Positions 35,731 through 44,947 of a stretch of DNA of 64,000 nucleotides are shown here, piece after piece. Below the pieces are notes generated by a model, which was not told the origin of the DNA, searched no databases, and saw nothing but the letters and a program-made list of their open reading frames with translations. Position 1 is the stretch's first letter, and each line of letters opens with the position of its first letter. A program made the position numbers and the translations under genes. Source of the stretch: Chloroflexota bacterium. GTDB lineage: Bacteria; Chloroflexota; Anaerolineae; Aggregatilineales; J027. Location of the stretch: NCBI GenBank assembly GCA_016234595.1, contig JACRBG010000027.1, forward strand, positions 62,001-126,000, written 5' to 3'.

Positions 35731-35739
35731 TGCTAAAAT
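35731..35739 (+). promoter_or_regulatory. Candidate extended -10 of xthA
   Basis: TGCTAAAAT matches an extended -10 (TGnTAnnnT) 32 nt upstream of the xthA ATG. The -35 hexamer 17 bp further up, TTCGGT, is weak, as is common with extended -10 promoters. Confidence 0.4.
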
Positions 35740-35770
35740 TCGACAGTCCCTATTTCAAGGAGAAAAGTGA

Positions 35771-36589
35771 ATGGCTGACCCAACGACGAAACTACTTTCG
35801 TGGAATGTGAATGGCATCCGTGCCGTCTACAAAAAAGGCTTTTTGGATTGGTTTGCCTCAGTCTCACCGGATATTTTGGCACTGCAAGAAACCAAAGCCC
35901 ATCCCAACCAATTAGAAGCTGCCTTACGCGAAGTTGCAGGCTATAAATCGTATTGGGTGGCGGCGGAGAAAAAAGGTTACAGTGGGCTAGCCGTCTATAG
36001 CAAAGTGGAGCCGTTGGAAGTGTCCTATGGACTCGGTTTGCATGAATTCGATATCGAAGGGCGTGTCCTAACCGTCGAATATCCCGCGTTCACCTTCATC
36101 AATGCCTATTTCCCTAGTGGGACGACTGGCCCAGAGCGGGTGGCCTATAAATTGGCGTTTAGCGAGGCGTTTATCAGTTACTGCGAAAACTGTCGTACCA
36201 AAGGTAAGCCCGTTGTTTTTTGCGGGGATGTCAATATTGCCCATCAAGCCATTGATTTGACTAATGCTAAACAGAATGAGAAAAATTCGGGGTTCTTGCC
36301 CGAAGAACGGGCATGGATGGATAAAATTATCGGCTCAATGGGTTATGTGGACACTTTCCGCCATCTCTATCCTGATACCACAGGACGTTACTCATGGTGG
36401 ACAGTACGGTCAGGGGCACGCGAAAAGAATATTGGTTGGCGGCTGGATTATTTCATCATGTCACCAGAGTTGAAGCCCGTCCTTAAAGAAGCGGTTATTC
36501 TGGCGGAGGTGATAGGATCGGATCACTGCCCGGTAGGTATTGAATTGGCACTGGATTTATCCAAACCCTATTCAGGCAGTGGCAGTTGA
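35771..36589 (+). CDS. xthA: Exodeoxyribonuclease III
   Basis: A 272-aa AP endonuclease/3'-5' exonuclease of full length. Motifs run LLSWNVNGIRAVYKKGF, LALQETKAH (metal-binding Glu), GLAVYSKVEP, FCGDVNIAHQAIDL, YSWWTVRSGAREKNIGWRLDYF and IGSDHCPVGIEL (catalytic Asp-His). It repairs abasic sites and blocked 3' ends. AAGGAG lies 9 nt upstream of the ATG. It overlaps the convergent rnhB gene by 22 bp. Confidence 0.92.
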   Translation: MADPTTKLLSWNVNGIRAVYKKGFLDWFASVSPDILALQETKAHPNQLEAALREVAGYKSYWVAAEKKGYSGLAVYSKVEPLEVSYGLGLHEFDIEGRVLTVEYPAFTFINAYFPSGTTGPERVAYKLAFSEAFISYCENCRTKGKPVVFCGDVNIAHQAIDLTNAKQNEKNSGFLPEERAWMDKIIGSMGYVDTFRHLYPDTTGRYSWWTVRSGAREKNIGWRLDYFIMSPELKPVLKEAVILAEVIGSDHCPVGIELALDLSKPYSGSGS

Positions 36590-37236
36590 TTCGCTTTCAA
36601 AACAAAAGTTTTGCGATGGTCGTCAGTATGACCATGAGTCCAGACGGCCTGTATGTGGGCGGCTGTGCCATAACCAACGTTGTTTTGTAGCTGATAGACC
36701 TCGTTATATTGTTTGGCAAGTTCCCGTACCAAAATATCATGCTGGGTCTTGGCAAGGATAGCCGCACAGGCAATTGAAAGACACAGCATGTCGCCTTTAA
36801 CAATCGCTTTGCTGGGAAGTTCCAATTTCGAGAGGTTCATGCGGCTGTCGGTCAGCAGGAAATCGATTTCGAGAGAGGAGCGCCCCTGCAAATCAGCATA
36901 AGCGCGATAGCCTGCCTCTGAAACTGCGCCTGTTATACGGATTTTGTCTACCTCTTGAGCCGAAGCCACCCCAACACCCCAACCAAGCGCGACCCCTTTG
37001 ATCTTATCGGACAGCCGATAGACCTTGTTCCGAGATATTTTTTTGGAATCGCGCACTTCGTTTAATTCCTGCGTCAAATCATCTAAATTTTGGGAAGGCA
37101 GGACAACCATGCCGACACAAACCGGGCCAAAGATGCTGCCTCGTCCAGCTTCATCTACTCCGGCAATTGTCTTATACCCTTCGGCATAGAGGGCTCGTTC
37201 TTCGTTTAGGGTGGGCATAGGTGTTTTATTTTTCAT
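36568..37236 (-). CDS. rnhB: Ribonuclease HII
   Basis: A 222-aa RNase HII, which nicks RNA in RNA-DNA hybrids and removes misincorporated ribonucleotides. The catalytic Asp-Glu is in IAGVDEAGRGSIFGPV, the third acid in LTDSRM, and RDSKKISRNK and SIACAAILAKTQHD are the usual blocks. The frame is open to 37326, but ATG 37236 gives a normal N-terminus (MKNKTPMPTLNEE); ATG 37218 is also possible. It is divergent from the thiolase gene. Confidence 0.88.
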   Translation of the reverse strand: MKNKTPMPTLNEERALYAEGYKTIAGVDEAGRGSIFGPVCVGMVVLPSQNLDDLTQELNEVRDSKKISRNKVYRLSDKIKGVALGWGVGVASAQEVDKIRITGAVSEAGYRAYADLQGRSSLEIDFLLTDSRMNLSKLELPSKAIVKGDMLCLSIACAAILAKTQHDILVRELAKQYNEVYQLQNNVGYGTAAHIQAVWTHGHTDDHRKTFVLKANQLPLPE

Positions 37237-37344
37237 GGTGGGAGAGACCTGAGACCTCTCGAAAAATCCACAATTTTTGGCGACCACTATACTACATTGG
37301 TTATTATCGCTGACAAGGTAGAGCAAGCAAAGGATGGGAAAATT

Positions 37345-38508
37345 ATGGCGCGGGAAGTGGTGATTGTGGAGGCGGTTCGCACCCCGACAGGCAAACGGGA
37401 TGGTGGACTAAGTCGGCTTCATGCAGTGGCGTTAGGGGCGATTCCGGTCAAGGCGATATTTGATCGCACAGGACTTGATCCTCTGAAAATAGAGCTGGTG
37501 TTGTGGGGGTGTGTTTCGCAAGCAGGTGAGCAGGCTGTGAATGTGGGCCGACAGGTTTGGCTTCACGCTGGATTGCCGATAGATGTCCCCGCCACGACGC
37601 TTGATACCCAATGCGGCTCCAGCCAAGAAGCACTCAATCTGGCGTATGGCATGATTGCCAGTGGGCAGGCTGATGTGATGGTGGTCGGTGGGGTCGAAAG
37701 TATGTCGCGTGTGCCGATGCTCTCGACTATCAAAAATGGGCCGGGGTTTCCCTATACACCCGAAATTTTGGATGTTTACCCAATTACCCATCAAGGAGAT
37801 TCAGCCGAGATGATGGCCGAAAAATGGTCTATTACACGTGCTGAGGCCGACCAATTTAGCCTACAAAGTCATCAACGTGCTGCCCATGCCACGCAACAAG
37901 GTTGGTTCTCGCGTGAGATCGTGCCCGTCGAAACGATAGACGAAAATGGCAACCATGTCACTATCTGCAATGATGAAGGTTTCCGGGCCAATGCCTCACT
38001 GGAAAAAATGGCGACATTAAAACCCGCCTTCAAAGAAAATGGTATTGTGACAGCGGCAAACTCTAGCCAGATTTCGGATGGGGCGGCGGCATTACTGGTC
38101 ATGGACGCCGACACCGCGAAAAGATTAGGTCTCAAACCCCGCGCTCGAATGGTGGCTCAAACACTGGTTGGGGTTGACCCCGTGTTGATGCTCAGTGGCC
38201 CCATCCCTGCGACCCGCAAAGTATTGGCTCGGGCTGAGTTGACCCTAGGTGATATTGACCTAATTGAAATTAATGAAGCGTTTGCGACAGTGGTGTTGGC
38301 TTGGGAGAAGGAATATCACCCCGATATGAGTCGCGTGAATGCACATGGCGGGGCTATTGCGCTGGGCCATCCATTGGGGGCATCGGGAGCGCGATTGATG
38401 ACGACGCTGCTGCACGCTTTGGAGACCCACGATAAACGTTATGGCCTGCAAACCATGTGCTGTGGGGGTGGTTTGGGCACGGGTACGATTATTGAGCGAT
38501 TGAGTTAG
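37345..38508 (+). CDS. Acetyl-CoA C-acetyltransferase (thiolase)
   Basis: A 387-aa thiolase. The acyl-accepting Cys90 is in TLDTQCGSSQEALN, the other catalytic residues are in EINEAFA, GGAIALGHPLGASGAR (His) and TMCCGGGLGTG (second Cys). It cleaves or condenses acetoacetyl-CoA or 3-ketoacyl-CoA. The frame extends to 37297, but ATG 37345 has AAAGGATGGGAA upstream and gives the canonical MAREVVIVEAVRTPTGK start. It complements the acyl-CoA dehydrogenase and crotonase genes at other loci. Confidence 0.9.
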   Translation: MAREVVIVEAVRTPTGKRDGGLSRLHAVALGAIPVKAIFDRTGLDPLKIELVLWGCVSQAGEQAVNVGRQVWLHAGLPIDVPATTLDTQCGSSQEALNLAYGMIASGQADVMVVGGVESMSRVPMLSTIKNGPGFPYTPEILDVYPITHQGDSAEMMAEKWSITRAEADQFSLQSHQRAAHATQQGWFSREIVPVETIDENGNHVTICNDEGFRANASLEKMATLKPAFKENGIVTAANSSQISDGAAALLVMDADTAKRLGLKPRARMVAQTLVGVDPVLMLSGPIPATRKVLARAELTLGDIDLIEINEAFATVVLAWEKEYHPDMSRVNAHGGAIALGHPLGASGARLMTTLLHALETHDKRYGLQTMCCGGGLGTGTIIERLS

Positions 38509-38537
38509 AGAGAGGGGTTGTCGATAAACCACTCTCT
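38509..38537. terminator. Bidirectional hairpin between thiolase and GH3 genes
   Basis: AGAGAGGGGTT pairs with AACCACTCTCT with one mismatch and a 7-nt loop. It starts directly after the thiolase stop codon and lies 9 nt before the end of the convergent gene. T-tracts on either side are weak. Confidence 0.5.
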
Positions 38538-38546
38538 TCATTTAGT

Positions 38547-40337
38547 TCACGGTGTCAGTGTATTTTGTGGGGTTGGATTGGAGGCGGTGCTAATCGGTTG
38601 GGCATCATAGACCAAACCTGAGCCAATGTTAAAGTCCGCCATTGTTAGCGGTAGCATCCCCCGCGTAGATACGACGCCGGTCAATACCCGACAAGCGGCT
38701 TGTTGGGCTTCAGCTATATTGGCATAAGCGGCTACATAGCCACTCGGTCTAAACTCTGGCTTGATAAATTCCCAGTCGTAAGGGGTAGCCAGCGAAACAA
38801 CCAACGTTTTTTCAGGAGGCAGACGTTCAATCAGAGCCGCTTGTTCGGTGTTGACATACAAGGTCTCGACAAAAATAATGATTTTGTCGGCGGTCTGGCC
38901 CAATTTGCGCGTGGCGGTATATTCCCAATCAGCGACGAAATAGGTATAACCCAAAACTTGAGCGTCGGGTAGATATTGGGTACAGGTTTTGCCGATGTCG
39001 CTGTAAATGGCAGGGAAAATTAAGGCCACGTTATCGGTAGGGCGGAGGGGCAGCAGGCTATTGGTATCGCTTAAAACCGTCACCGCCGATTCAAAGGCGC
39101 GTTCCATGATGGGTGAGGTTAGGTCTTGTTGGATGCGGGTGGCGGGATTGGCAGAGTCAAGAGGTTCCCAATCTAACAAATTGTGGCGGGCCTTCAACAA
39201 CAAAATACGCCGCACGGATTCATCAATGCGCTGTTCGGATAACTCTCCGTTTTTGACGGCTTCAACCACTGCCTCCATTGAGGATTTTTGTTTAGCAAAG
39301 GCCATGTTCGGCCCCATTGCCAAGATGTCGGCCCCGGCGTTGATTGCCATGAGGGCAGCTTCCTCGGCATTATGATGATTTAAAATCGCGCCCATGCTGA
39401 GAGCATCGGTCATAATAACCCCCTCAAAGCCCAAATCATGCCGCAAAATGCCCATCATGGTTGGTGAAAGCGAGGCGGGGAGGTTTTCGACAGGTTCAAT
39501 GGCGGGGTAATATAAATGCCCAACCATGACGACTTCAGCCCCATATTCAATGGCGAGGCGAAAAGTTTGCAAGTTGCGGTCTTCGAAAGCTTGGCGGTCA
39601 ATATCCACGACAGCTAAATCGGTGTGGCTGTCGGTGCGGGTGGGGCTGTGACCGGGGAAATGTTTAACTACTCCGATAACACCCGAATCGGCCATGCCCC
39701 TCACCATTGCGCCCGAAAGCTCACCCACGACTACTGGGTCTTCACCCATGGTGCGCTGAAAAAGTACACTGGTCGGGGTCAAATTGTCAAAACGGGTGGT
39801 CAAATCTACGACTGGGGCAAGATTCATGTTGACGCCAACACCCTTGATTTCGCGCCCAACTGATTGCCCAACTGCAAAGGCGATGTCAGGATCAGCCGCC
39901 GCACCAAGATAAAGCGGTTCGGGGAAGTGGGTAAAGCCATTGACCAGCCGCCACACCCGTCCGCCTTCTTGATCAACCGCTACCAACATGGGAATACCGC
40001 TGCTTTCCATCGCAATTTGCTGCAAGACATTGATGTAATCAGTGGTTTCGGTGGTGGATTGATAGTCGAGATTGGAACCAAACAGGGCGATGGCACCCGG
40101 TTCATATTGGCGCAAAAAACGTTCGTTAGGGTCAGACATACGAGTGCCGTAGATGCTGACCATAAACATTTGCCCGACCTTTTGCTCCAATGTCATATTT
40201 TGGATCAGGTCGTCCACCCGCTGTTCAATGGGGTCGTCAGCGTGGACAATTGGCGGTGCTGGGTGACTGGCAAAAGAACTGCTGACAAGTGCCAGCAAAA
40301 CAACACTTATCAGCAGATGTTTTTGAATCCGTTTCAT
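38547..40337 (-). CDS. Secreted GH3 family glycosidase, NagZ-like
   Basis: A 596-aa exported protein with a signal peptide (about residues 1-34). It has the GH3 core: VAVDQEGGRVWRL, the NagZ-type KHFPGHSPTRTDSHTDL with the Asp-His pair used as acid/base, and EGVIMTDALSMGAI with the nucleophile Asp. The usual substrate is N-acetyl-hexosaminide, such as peptidoglycan or chitin fragments. A GH3 C-terminal domain follows from about residue 390. Two bp after glgC in the same orientation, so translationally linked to it. Confidence 0.8.
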   Translation of the reverse strand: MKRIQKHLLISVVLLALVSSSFASHPAPPIVHADDPIEQRVDDLIQNMTLEQKVGQMFMVSIYGTRMSDPNERFLRQYEPGAIALFGSNLDYQSTTETTDYINVLQQIAMESSGIPMLVAVDQEGGRVWRLVNGFTHFPEPLYLGAAADPDIAFAVGQSVGREIKGVGVNMNLAPVVDLTTRFDNLTPTSVLFQRTMGEDPVVVGELSGAMVRGMADSGVIGVVKHFPGHSPTRTDSHTDLAVVDIDRQAFEDRNLQTFRLAIEYGAEVVMVGHLYYPAIEPVENLPASLSPTMMGILRHDLGFEGVIMTDALSMGAILNHHNAEEAALMAINAGADILAMGPNMAFAKQKSSMEAVVEAVKNGELSEQRIDESVRRILLLKARHNLLDWEPLDSANPATRIQQDLTSPIMERAFESAVTVLSDTNSLLPLRPTDNVALIFPAIYSDIGKTCTQYLPDAQVLGYTYFVADWEYTATRKLGQTADKIIIFVETLYVNTEQAALIERLPPEKTLVVSLATPYDWEFIKPEFRPSGYVAAYANIAEAQQAACRVLTGVVSTRGMLPLTMADFNIGSGLVYDAQPISTASNPTPQNTLTP

Positions 40338-40339
40338 TG

Positions 40340-41617
40340 TTACGATTTATCCGGCCCGAGATATCCTACTCGTGCTCCATCTGGTACAACACCATCTGGA
40401 AATTTATCAAAATCTTCAACATCGGCTTCACTGCCCACAATGACGTTGGCCCCAATGACAAAATTGGGGGGTACACGGGCGCTTTTGCCAACGCTGGTCA
40501 GTTGCAGTTTTTCAGGATTAGTTTCTTCACTACTGCGGCCAACCCGTGCATTTTCGCCAATGACGGCCTGCTTGTCAATGATGCAGCGTTCAACGACGGC
40601 CCCAGCTTCAATATAGGTGTCTGTTAGGATAATACTCTCGCGGATAATCGCCCCCGGCCCGACGACCACCCCCGGTGAAAGGACACTGCGTTCGACAAAG
40701 GCATGGTTTGAGATGACAGCGCCACTCGTAATCATGCTATCAATCAGTTCAACGCCGCGTTCTACTTTGACGGGGGGGCGTTCTTCGGAACGGGTGTGGA
40801 TAACCCAACTACGATCATTAAGATCGAGCAATGGTGGGGTTCGCAGCAAATCCATATGCGCTTCCCAATAGGCTCCTAATGTTCCCACATCTACCCAGTA
40901 ATCTTTAAAGGGGTAGGCGATGACACGCAGCTTATCCGCAATCATCTTGGGGATAATGTTTTTGCCAAAGTCATGATCAGATTTTTCGTCGGCGTCGTCC
41001 TGCTGTAAATAATAGTCAAGCACTGGCGTCTTAAAAACATAAACGCCCATATTGGCAAGGTTGCCGGGGGGATTTTTGGGTTTTTCGTAGAATTCCAGTA
41101 CGTTCATTTTGTCATCGGTAAACATAATCCCATAGCGGCTGGCTTCGTGCATAGGCACTTCAATAACACAGATGGTTAGATCAGCATCATTTGATTCGTG
41201 ATATTGGATGAGTTCAGAATAATCCATTTTGTAGATGTGGTCGCCCGACAAAATCAGAATGTTATCCGGCGCACCCCGGCGCACAAAATTCAAGTTTTGG
41301 GTGACAGCATCGGCAGTGCCTTTATACCAGTCAGTAGATTTGCGGCCTTTATAGGGTTGAAGCAATTGCACCCCACCCGAGAAAGATCGGTCTAAGTCCC
41401 ATGGTTCGCCGCGTGCAATGTGTTCATTTAGGGAGTGGGGGCGATACTGGGTCAAGACCAACACATCAAAAATATTGGAATTAACACAATTAGACAGTAC
41501 AAAGTCTAGAATGCGATATTTCCCAGCAAAGGGCACAGCGGGTTTGGCGCGTTTAGCGGTCAATACCCCTAGACGTGTGCCTTCACCACCAGCTAACAGT
41601 ACAGCGCGAGTTCGCAT
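40340..41617 (-). CDS. glgC: Glucose-1-phosphate adenylyltransferase
   Basis: A 425-aa ADP-glucose pyrophosphorylase. The N-terminal loop is [26 protein letters not shown], followed by [26 protein letters not shown] and the glucose-1-phosphate-binding EFYEKPKNP. The C-terminal left-handed beta-helix ([43 protein letters not shown]) is present, so the allosteric part is complete. It makes ADP-glucose for GlgA. GGGAGG upstream of the ATG. Sits between the endonuclease-like gene (38 bp upstream) and the GH3 gene (2 bp downstream). Confidence 0.93.
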   Translation of the reverse strand: MRTRAVLLAGGEGTRLGVLTAKRAKPAVPFAGKYRILDFVLSNCVNSNIFDVLVLTQYRPHSLNEHIARGEPWDLDRSFSGGVQLLQPYKGRKSTDWYKGTADAVTQNLNFVRRGAPDNILILSGDHIYKMDYSELIQYHESNDADLTICVIEVPMHEASRYGIMFTDDKMNVLEFYEKPKNPPGNLANMGVYVFKTPVLDYYLQQDDADEKSDHDFGKNIIPKMIADKLRVIAYPFKDYWVDVGTLGAYWEAHMDLLRTPPLLDLNDRSWVIHTRSEERPPVKVERGVELIDSMITSGAVISNHAFVERSVLSPGVVVGPGAIIRESIILTDTYIEAGAVVERCIIDKQAVIGENARVGRSSEETNPEKLQLTSVGKSARVPPNFVIGANVIVGSEADVEDFDKFPDGVVPDGARVGYLGPDKS

Positions 41618-41655
41618 ATTTTGAAACCTCCCAAGCTCAAAAACACGGTAAAAAA

Positions 41656-42537
41656 TTAAAAGAGTTGTAGTTTGACGTAAACGGGACGGTGGTCGGAGCC
41701 GCCGATATAGCCTTTTTGAACCACCTGTACTGACCCCGGCACGATATATTGAGCCAAAGCGGGGGACAACAAAAGATAGTCAAGTTGGCTATATTGGTTT
41801 TCTTTTTTCCAATAATGTGTCCAACGTTTTGATGTATCCTGAACCAAATCTAGGACATTAAATAGACGCAACTGCGGATCGCGCAATAATGGGGCAAGGG
41901 TGGCCGCGTCCGGTGTGTCGTTGAAGTCGCCAGCGATGATGAAAAAATCGTTGGGGTTGGGGAAGCGCGCTTTGACAATTTGAGCAACAGCGGAAGCCTG
42001 TTTCCAGCGAAGGCGGTCATTTTCGGCAGTGGCGGCGGGGCGATCAGCCGATTTGACTTTGGGATCAATGAATTTACTTTTGAAGTGATTGACAAAGATG
42101 GTGAACAAGCGTTGATAGGGGTTGTCTGGGTGCATCACTTCTACTTCAAGCAGGTCACGCGAAAACAGCTTGCGCCCGGTGTCCTTGTCGCGAATAAACT
42201 GATAGGATACCACTTGACCAAGGGGTAGGGTGCTCGCAAGGGCAACATCAATACCGCGTGGGTCGTTGCCGGGAATAAGGGCTAAATCTTTAAAATGGCG
42301 TCCTAGTTGCGACACATTGAATTCATAAAGAACGCCCTTGTCTTCAACTTCTTGCAAAGACAGTACATCGGGTTCGTCTTCACGTAGGCGCTGGCCCAGT
42401 TGAAAAAGCTGGTCAAGGTCTTTGGCTTTGGTAGCGCGTGGACTCCATGTGTCATCGCTGTAACTATAGGGATCGTCAAAACGGTCAAACAAGTTATTGA
42501 CGTTATAAGTGCCGACTGTAATGGGGCGACTTGCCAT
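41656..42537 (-). CDS. Endonuclease/exonuclease/phosphatase family protein
   Basis: A 293-aa member of the EEP superfamily (DNase I fold). Motifs: VGTYNVNNLFDRF, VLSLQEVEDKGVLY (metal Glu), GIDVALAST, HFKSKF, IIAGDFNDTPDAATL (catalytic Asp-Asn) and IGGSDHRPVYVKL (Asp-His pair). No signal peptide is seen. It may cut nucleic acids or dephosphorylate small molecules or lipids. AAGGAG about 12 nt upstream. Probably cotranscribed with glgC and the GH3 gene. Unlike XthA it lacks the AP-endonuclease signatures. Confidence 0.75.
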   Translation of the reverse strand: MASRPITVGTYNVNNLFDRFDDPYSYSDDTWSPRATKAKDLDQLFQLGQRLREDEPDVLSLQEVEDKGVLYEFNVSQLGRHFKDLALIPGNDPRGIDVALASTLPLGQVVSYQFIRDKDTGRKLFSRDLLEVEVMHPDNPYQRLFTIFVNHFKSKFIDPKVKSADRPAATAENDRLRWKQASAVAQIVKARFPNPNDFFIIAGDFNDTPDAATLAPLLRDPQLRLFNVLDLVQDTSKRWTHYWKKENQYSQLDYLLLSPALAQYIVPGSVQVVQKGYIGGSDHRPVYVKLQLF

Positions 42538-42726
42538 GTATGACCAGACTCCTTACCAGAAGAAAATGATAACAGGATAACGCTTAATGAATGTCTAGTA
42601 TGGCGAGAAGTGGGCCTTTTCGCAAATATCAATCAGGCTGTATGAGAAGTTTCGACATTGACTGTCCTAGGCTTGGTCGTCTATGCTGATAAAGGCATCG
42701 AGAGGCACATATGCGAGTTTGCGAAA

Positions 42727-43824
42727 ATGCACAAATATCGAAATCAGATCATTGGCAGCCTTATTTTTATGCTGGCAGTCGTGATTGGGGTGATTGTTTT
42801 TTTCAACGCCCGTGACTTGGCAAAAAAATTGGGTGAATTCCCATTATGGATATTTATACCCGTCATTGCCTTGAAATGGGTCAATTGGGCGTTGCGCTAT
42901 TTTGAATGGCAATATTTCTTGCGGGTGATTGGGGTCAAAGCGACGTTACGTGGCGAAACGCGACCCGCAACCGAAACCCAACCTGCAACGGTAAAGATTC
43001 GAGACAGCTTTATTTTATGGATGGCGAGTCTACCCTTAGCCTTGAGCCCCGGCAAAGCAGCAGAGGTAGTTAAAGCCCTTGTTTTCAAAAATATGACGGG
43101 TGTACCCGCCTCTCGAACAGTGCCGATTATTATCGCTGAGCGGCTGGTGGATGGCATTGCGGTGGTGTTGTTGGTGATGGTGTCGGCCCTGATTGGGGGG
43201 AGCAAATTATTTAATTCAGATGCTGTCAATCAAGGTTACGTGCAAGCCCTCATCGTTTTTTCGATTTTGTTCATGGTCGCGGTGATTCTGGTGGTACAAG
43301 TGCGATCACTGGCGATGACCCTTATCCACTTGATAGCACGCCTACCCTTCATTGGCCGTTTTCAACATTCCTTGCTGGTCATTTATGAAAGCAGTTATGA
43401 GATGGCCCGCTTGCGCCACATCGCCCGAACGGTTGGTTTTGGAATAGGGGCGTATTTTTGTGACTGTGTGGGTTTTTATTTGATGCTTTTGGGGTTGGGT
43501 GAAAAGGCCTCGGCAGAATTATTTACACAAGCCGTTTTTATTCTTGGTTTCTCAGTGGTCGTTTCGGCGCTCAGTGCCTTACCGGGGGGAGCCGGTGGCC
43601 GTGAGTTTACTATCGGGGCAATGCTGACCGGAATTGTGGCAATGGAAAAAAGTGCGATAGGGGCGGCGGTATTGATGATTGGTATTTTCCAAGTGTGGTT
43701 TGGGGTATTGGTTGGCATTGTGTTGGCTTTGATTTTCCGTAAGCACCTTTTCCCCCCAAGTTTGGAAGCCGAAATTCAAGCCTACGAGCGACACAAAGAG
43801 GAACATACTCCAGTATTGGCATAA
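42727..43824 (+). CDS. Flippase-like integral membrane protein (LPG synthase TM-region family)
   Basis: A 365-aa protein with about eight transmembrane helices of the UPF0104/AglD family (transmembrane region of lysylphosphatidylglycerol synthases). Family blocks: LKWVNWALRYFEWQYFLRVIGV, SLPLALSPGKAAEVVKALVFKNMTGVPASRTVPIIIAERLVDG, and the C-terminal LSALPGGAGGREFTIGAMLTGI. Some members move or modify polyprenyl-linked sugars. ATG 42727 gives a natural membrane start; an upstream TTG at 42658 is the alternative. It lies 12 bp before a phosphatase gene. Confidence 0.75.
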   Translation: MHKYRNQIIGSLIFMLAVVIGVIVFFNARDLAKKLGEFPLWIFIPVIALKWVNWALRYFEWQYFLRVIGVKATLRGETRPATETQPATVKIRDSFILWMASLPLALSPGKAAEVVKALVFKNMTGVPASRTVPIIIAERLVDGIAVVLLVMVSALIGGSKLFNSDAVNQGYVQALIVFSILFMVAVILVVQVRSLAMTLIHLIARLPFIGRFQHSLLVIYESSYEMARLRHIARTVGFGIGAYFCDCVGFYLMLLGLGEKASAELFTQAVFILGFSVVVSALSALPGGAGGREFTIGAMLTGIVAMEKSAIGAAVLMIGIFQVWFGVLVGIVLALIFRKHLFPPSLEAEIQAYERHKEEHTPVLA

Positions 43825-43836
43825 CTTGAGGTGAAT

Positions 43837-44613
43837 ATGGGTAATTCGTATTTTATTGGGGACGTGCATGGACATTTGGATAAGCTGATAGCACTATTGC
43901 GAAACGTTCAGTTGGTGGATGAAAAACTGCGTTGGATAGGCCAAGAAGCCACCCTTTGTTTTATGGGGGATTTTGTAGATCGCGGGCCAGATGGTATAGG
44001 TGTGATTGATTTTGTGATGGGTTTGCAGCGGGAAGCCGCCGATGCTGGTGGCCGAGTGCTCGCTGTGATGGGTAATCATGATTTGATTTTGGTGGCTGTG
44101 CGATTTTTCCCTCAGGCCTTATTAGCTTATGACGGCTCCACTTTTTTGACGAATTGGCGGCGGAATGGTGGAATTACTTCGGATTTGGAACGGTTGAATT
44201 CATCGCATGTGGAATGGTTATTAGAGTTGCCTGCGATGCTGAAGTTAGGCAAATTGCTCGTTGTTCATGCCGATGCGTGGTTTTATACCCGCTATGGTAG
44301 GACGATTGATGAGGTCAATTATGTCTTTCGACAATTATTTGAGGATAAAGATACCGATGGGCTAGATCGGTTGCTAGAAGATTTTGCCGAGCGATTTACC
44401 TTCCGAGATTTCACCAAAGCCACTGAATTTATGCAGCGTTATGGGGATACTCGTACTCGGCAGATTATTCATGGTCATACGCCCATCACGAAATTATCAG
44501 GGCAGCCTTCCGAGAAGATTACGACTCCCTATGTTTATGCTGAAGGGTTGTGTATCAACATTGATGGTGGGATGTATTTAGGTAGTCCCGGCTTTGTCTA
44601 TCGGCCTGAATAA
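43837..44613 (+). CDS. Metallophosphoesterase (PP2A/ApaH-like Ser/Thr phosphatase)
   Basis: A 258-aa calcineurin-fold phosphatase. The metal motifs occur in order: GDVHGHLDKL, GDFVDRGPDG, GNHDLI, VVHADAWF and HGHTPI. Relatives dephosphorylate proteins or hydrolyse dinucleoside polyphosphates such as Ap4A; sequence does not decide between these. ATG 43837 has GAGGTGA 4-5 nt upstream; a GTG at 43831 would add two residues. It follows the flippase-like gene closely and precedes the tRNA gene. Confidence 0.85.
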   Translation: MGNSYFIGDVHGHLDKLIALLRNVQLVDEKLRWIGQEATLCFMGDFVDRGPDGIGVIDFVMGLQREAADAGGRVLAVMGNHDLILVAVRFFPQALLAYDGSTFLTNWRRNGGITSDLERLNSSHVEWLLELPAMLKLGKLLVVHADAWFYTRYGRTIDEVNYVFRQLFEDKDTDGLDRLLEDFAERFTFRDFTKATEFMQRYGDTRTRQIIHGHTPITKLSGQPSEKITTPYVYAEGLCINIDGGMYLGSPGFVYRPE

Positions 44614-44627
44614 AACAGGGGATACCC

Positions 44628-44656
44628 TTGTCAGTAAGGTCTGACCGTGCTACAAT
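44628..44656 (+). promoter_or_regulatory. Sigma-70-type promoter of tRNA-Gln
   Basis: TTGTCA at 44628-44633 and TACAAT at 44651-44656 are each one base off consensus and are spaced by exactly 17 bp. The tRNA starts 19 nt after the -10 box. Confidence 0.75.
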
Positions 44657-44675
44657 GCGCTTCACAATTTGATAG

Positions 44676-44747
44676 TGTGGGATAGTTTAATCGGCAGAAC
44701 AGTGGACTCTGGATCCATTAGTCCTGGTTCGAGTCCAGGTCCCACAG
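44676..44747 (+). tRNA. tRNA-Gln (anticodon CTG)
   Basis: The acceptor stem is TGTGGGA with TCCCACA, the T arm is CCTGG-TTCGAGT-CCAGG, and the anticodon arm GTGGA-CTCTGGA-TCCAT carries CTG at positions 34-36, reading CAG (Gln). The discriminator is G and the CCA end is not encoded. The D arm is short (GTTT/GAAC), but the cloverleaf is complete. A promoter lies upstream and a hairpin downstream. Confidence 0.9.
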
Positions 44748-44755
44748 CAAATAAA

Positions 44756-44785
44756 AAGAGCAGAAAATTTACAGTTTCTGCTCTT
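44756..44785 (+). terminator. Hairpin after tRNA-Gln
   Basis: AAGAGCAGAAA and TTTCTGCTCTT are a perfect 11-bp stem with an 8-nt loop starting 9 nt after the tRNA. The following GTAATATATTTTCC is only moderately T-rich. Confidence 0.7.
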
Positions 44786-44906
44786 GTAATATATTTTCCG
44801 CAAAATGCCGAACTCTCAACCCTTCCAATCCACAACACTTTTAGCCTGATAGCTAGCCATACTTGCTATATGTGGTATGACGGGCTAGGCAAAAATATGC
44901 AAGAAA

Positions 44907-44928
44907 CCCACCTCAGTGCTGGGATGGG
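44907..44928 (-). terminator. Possible terminator of the permease gene
   Basis: CCCACCTCAG can fold back on CTGGGATGGG with one mismatch and one G-T pair. On the minus strand it is followed by TTTCTTGCATATTTTTG, 20 nt after the permease stop codon. The minimal loop makes this tentative. Confidence 0.4.
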
Positions 44929-44947
44929 CTTGCTCTGTGCTAGTTAA

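Noticed and set aside
39864-40616. Plus-strand open frame of 250 codons
   Set aside because: It runs antisense across the GH3 and glgC genes, both with intact family motifs.
44669-44947. Open frame of 92 codons over the tRNA
   Set aside because: It contains the complete tRNA-Gln cloverleaf and its hairpin; the protein has no family pattern.
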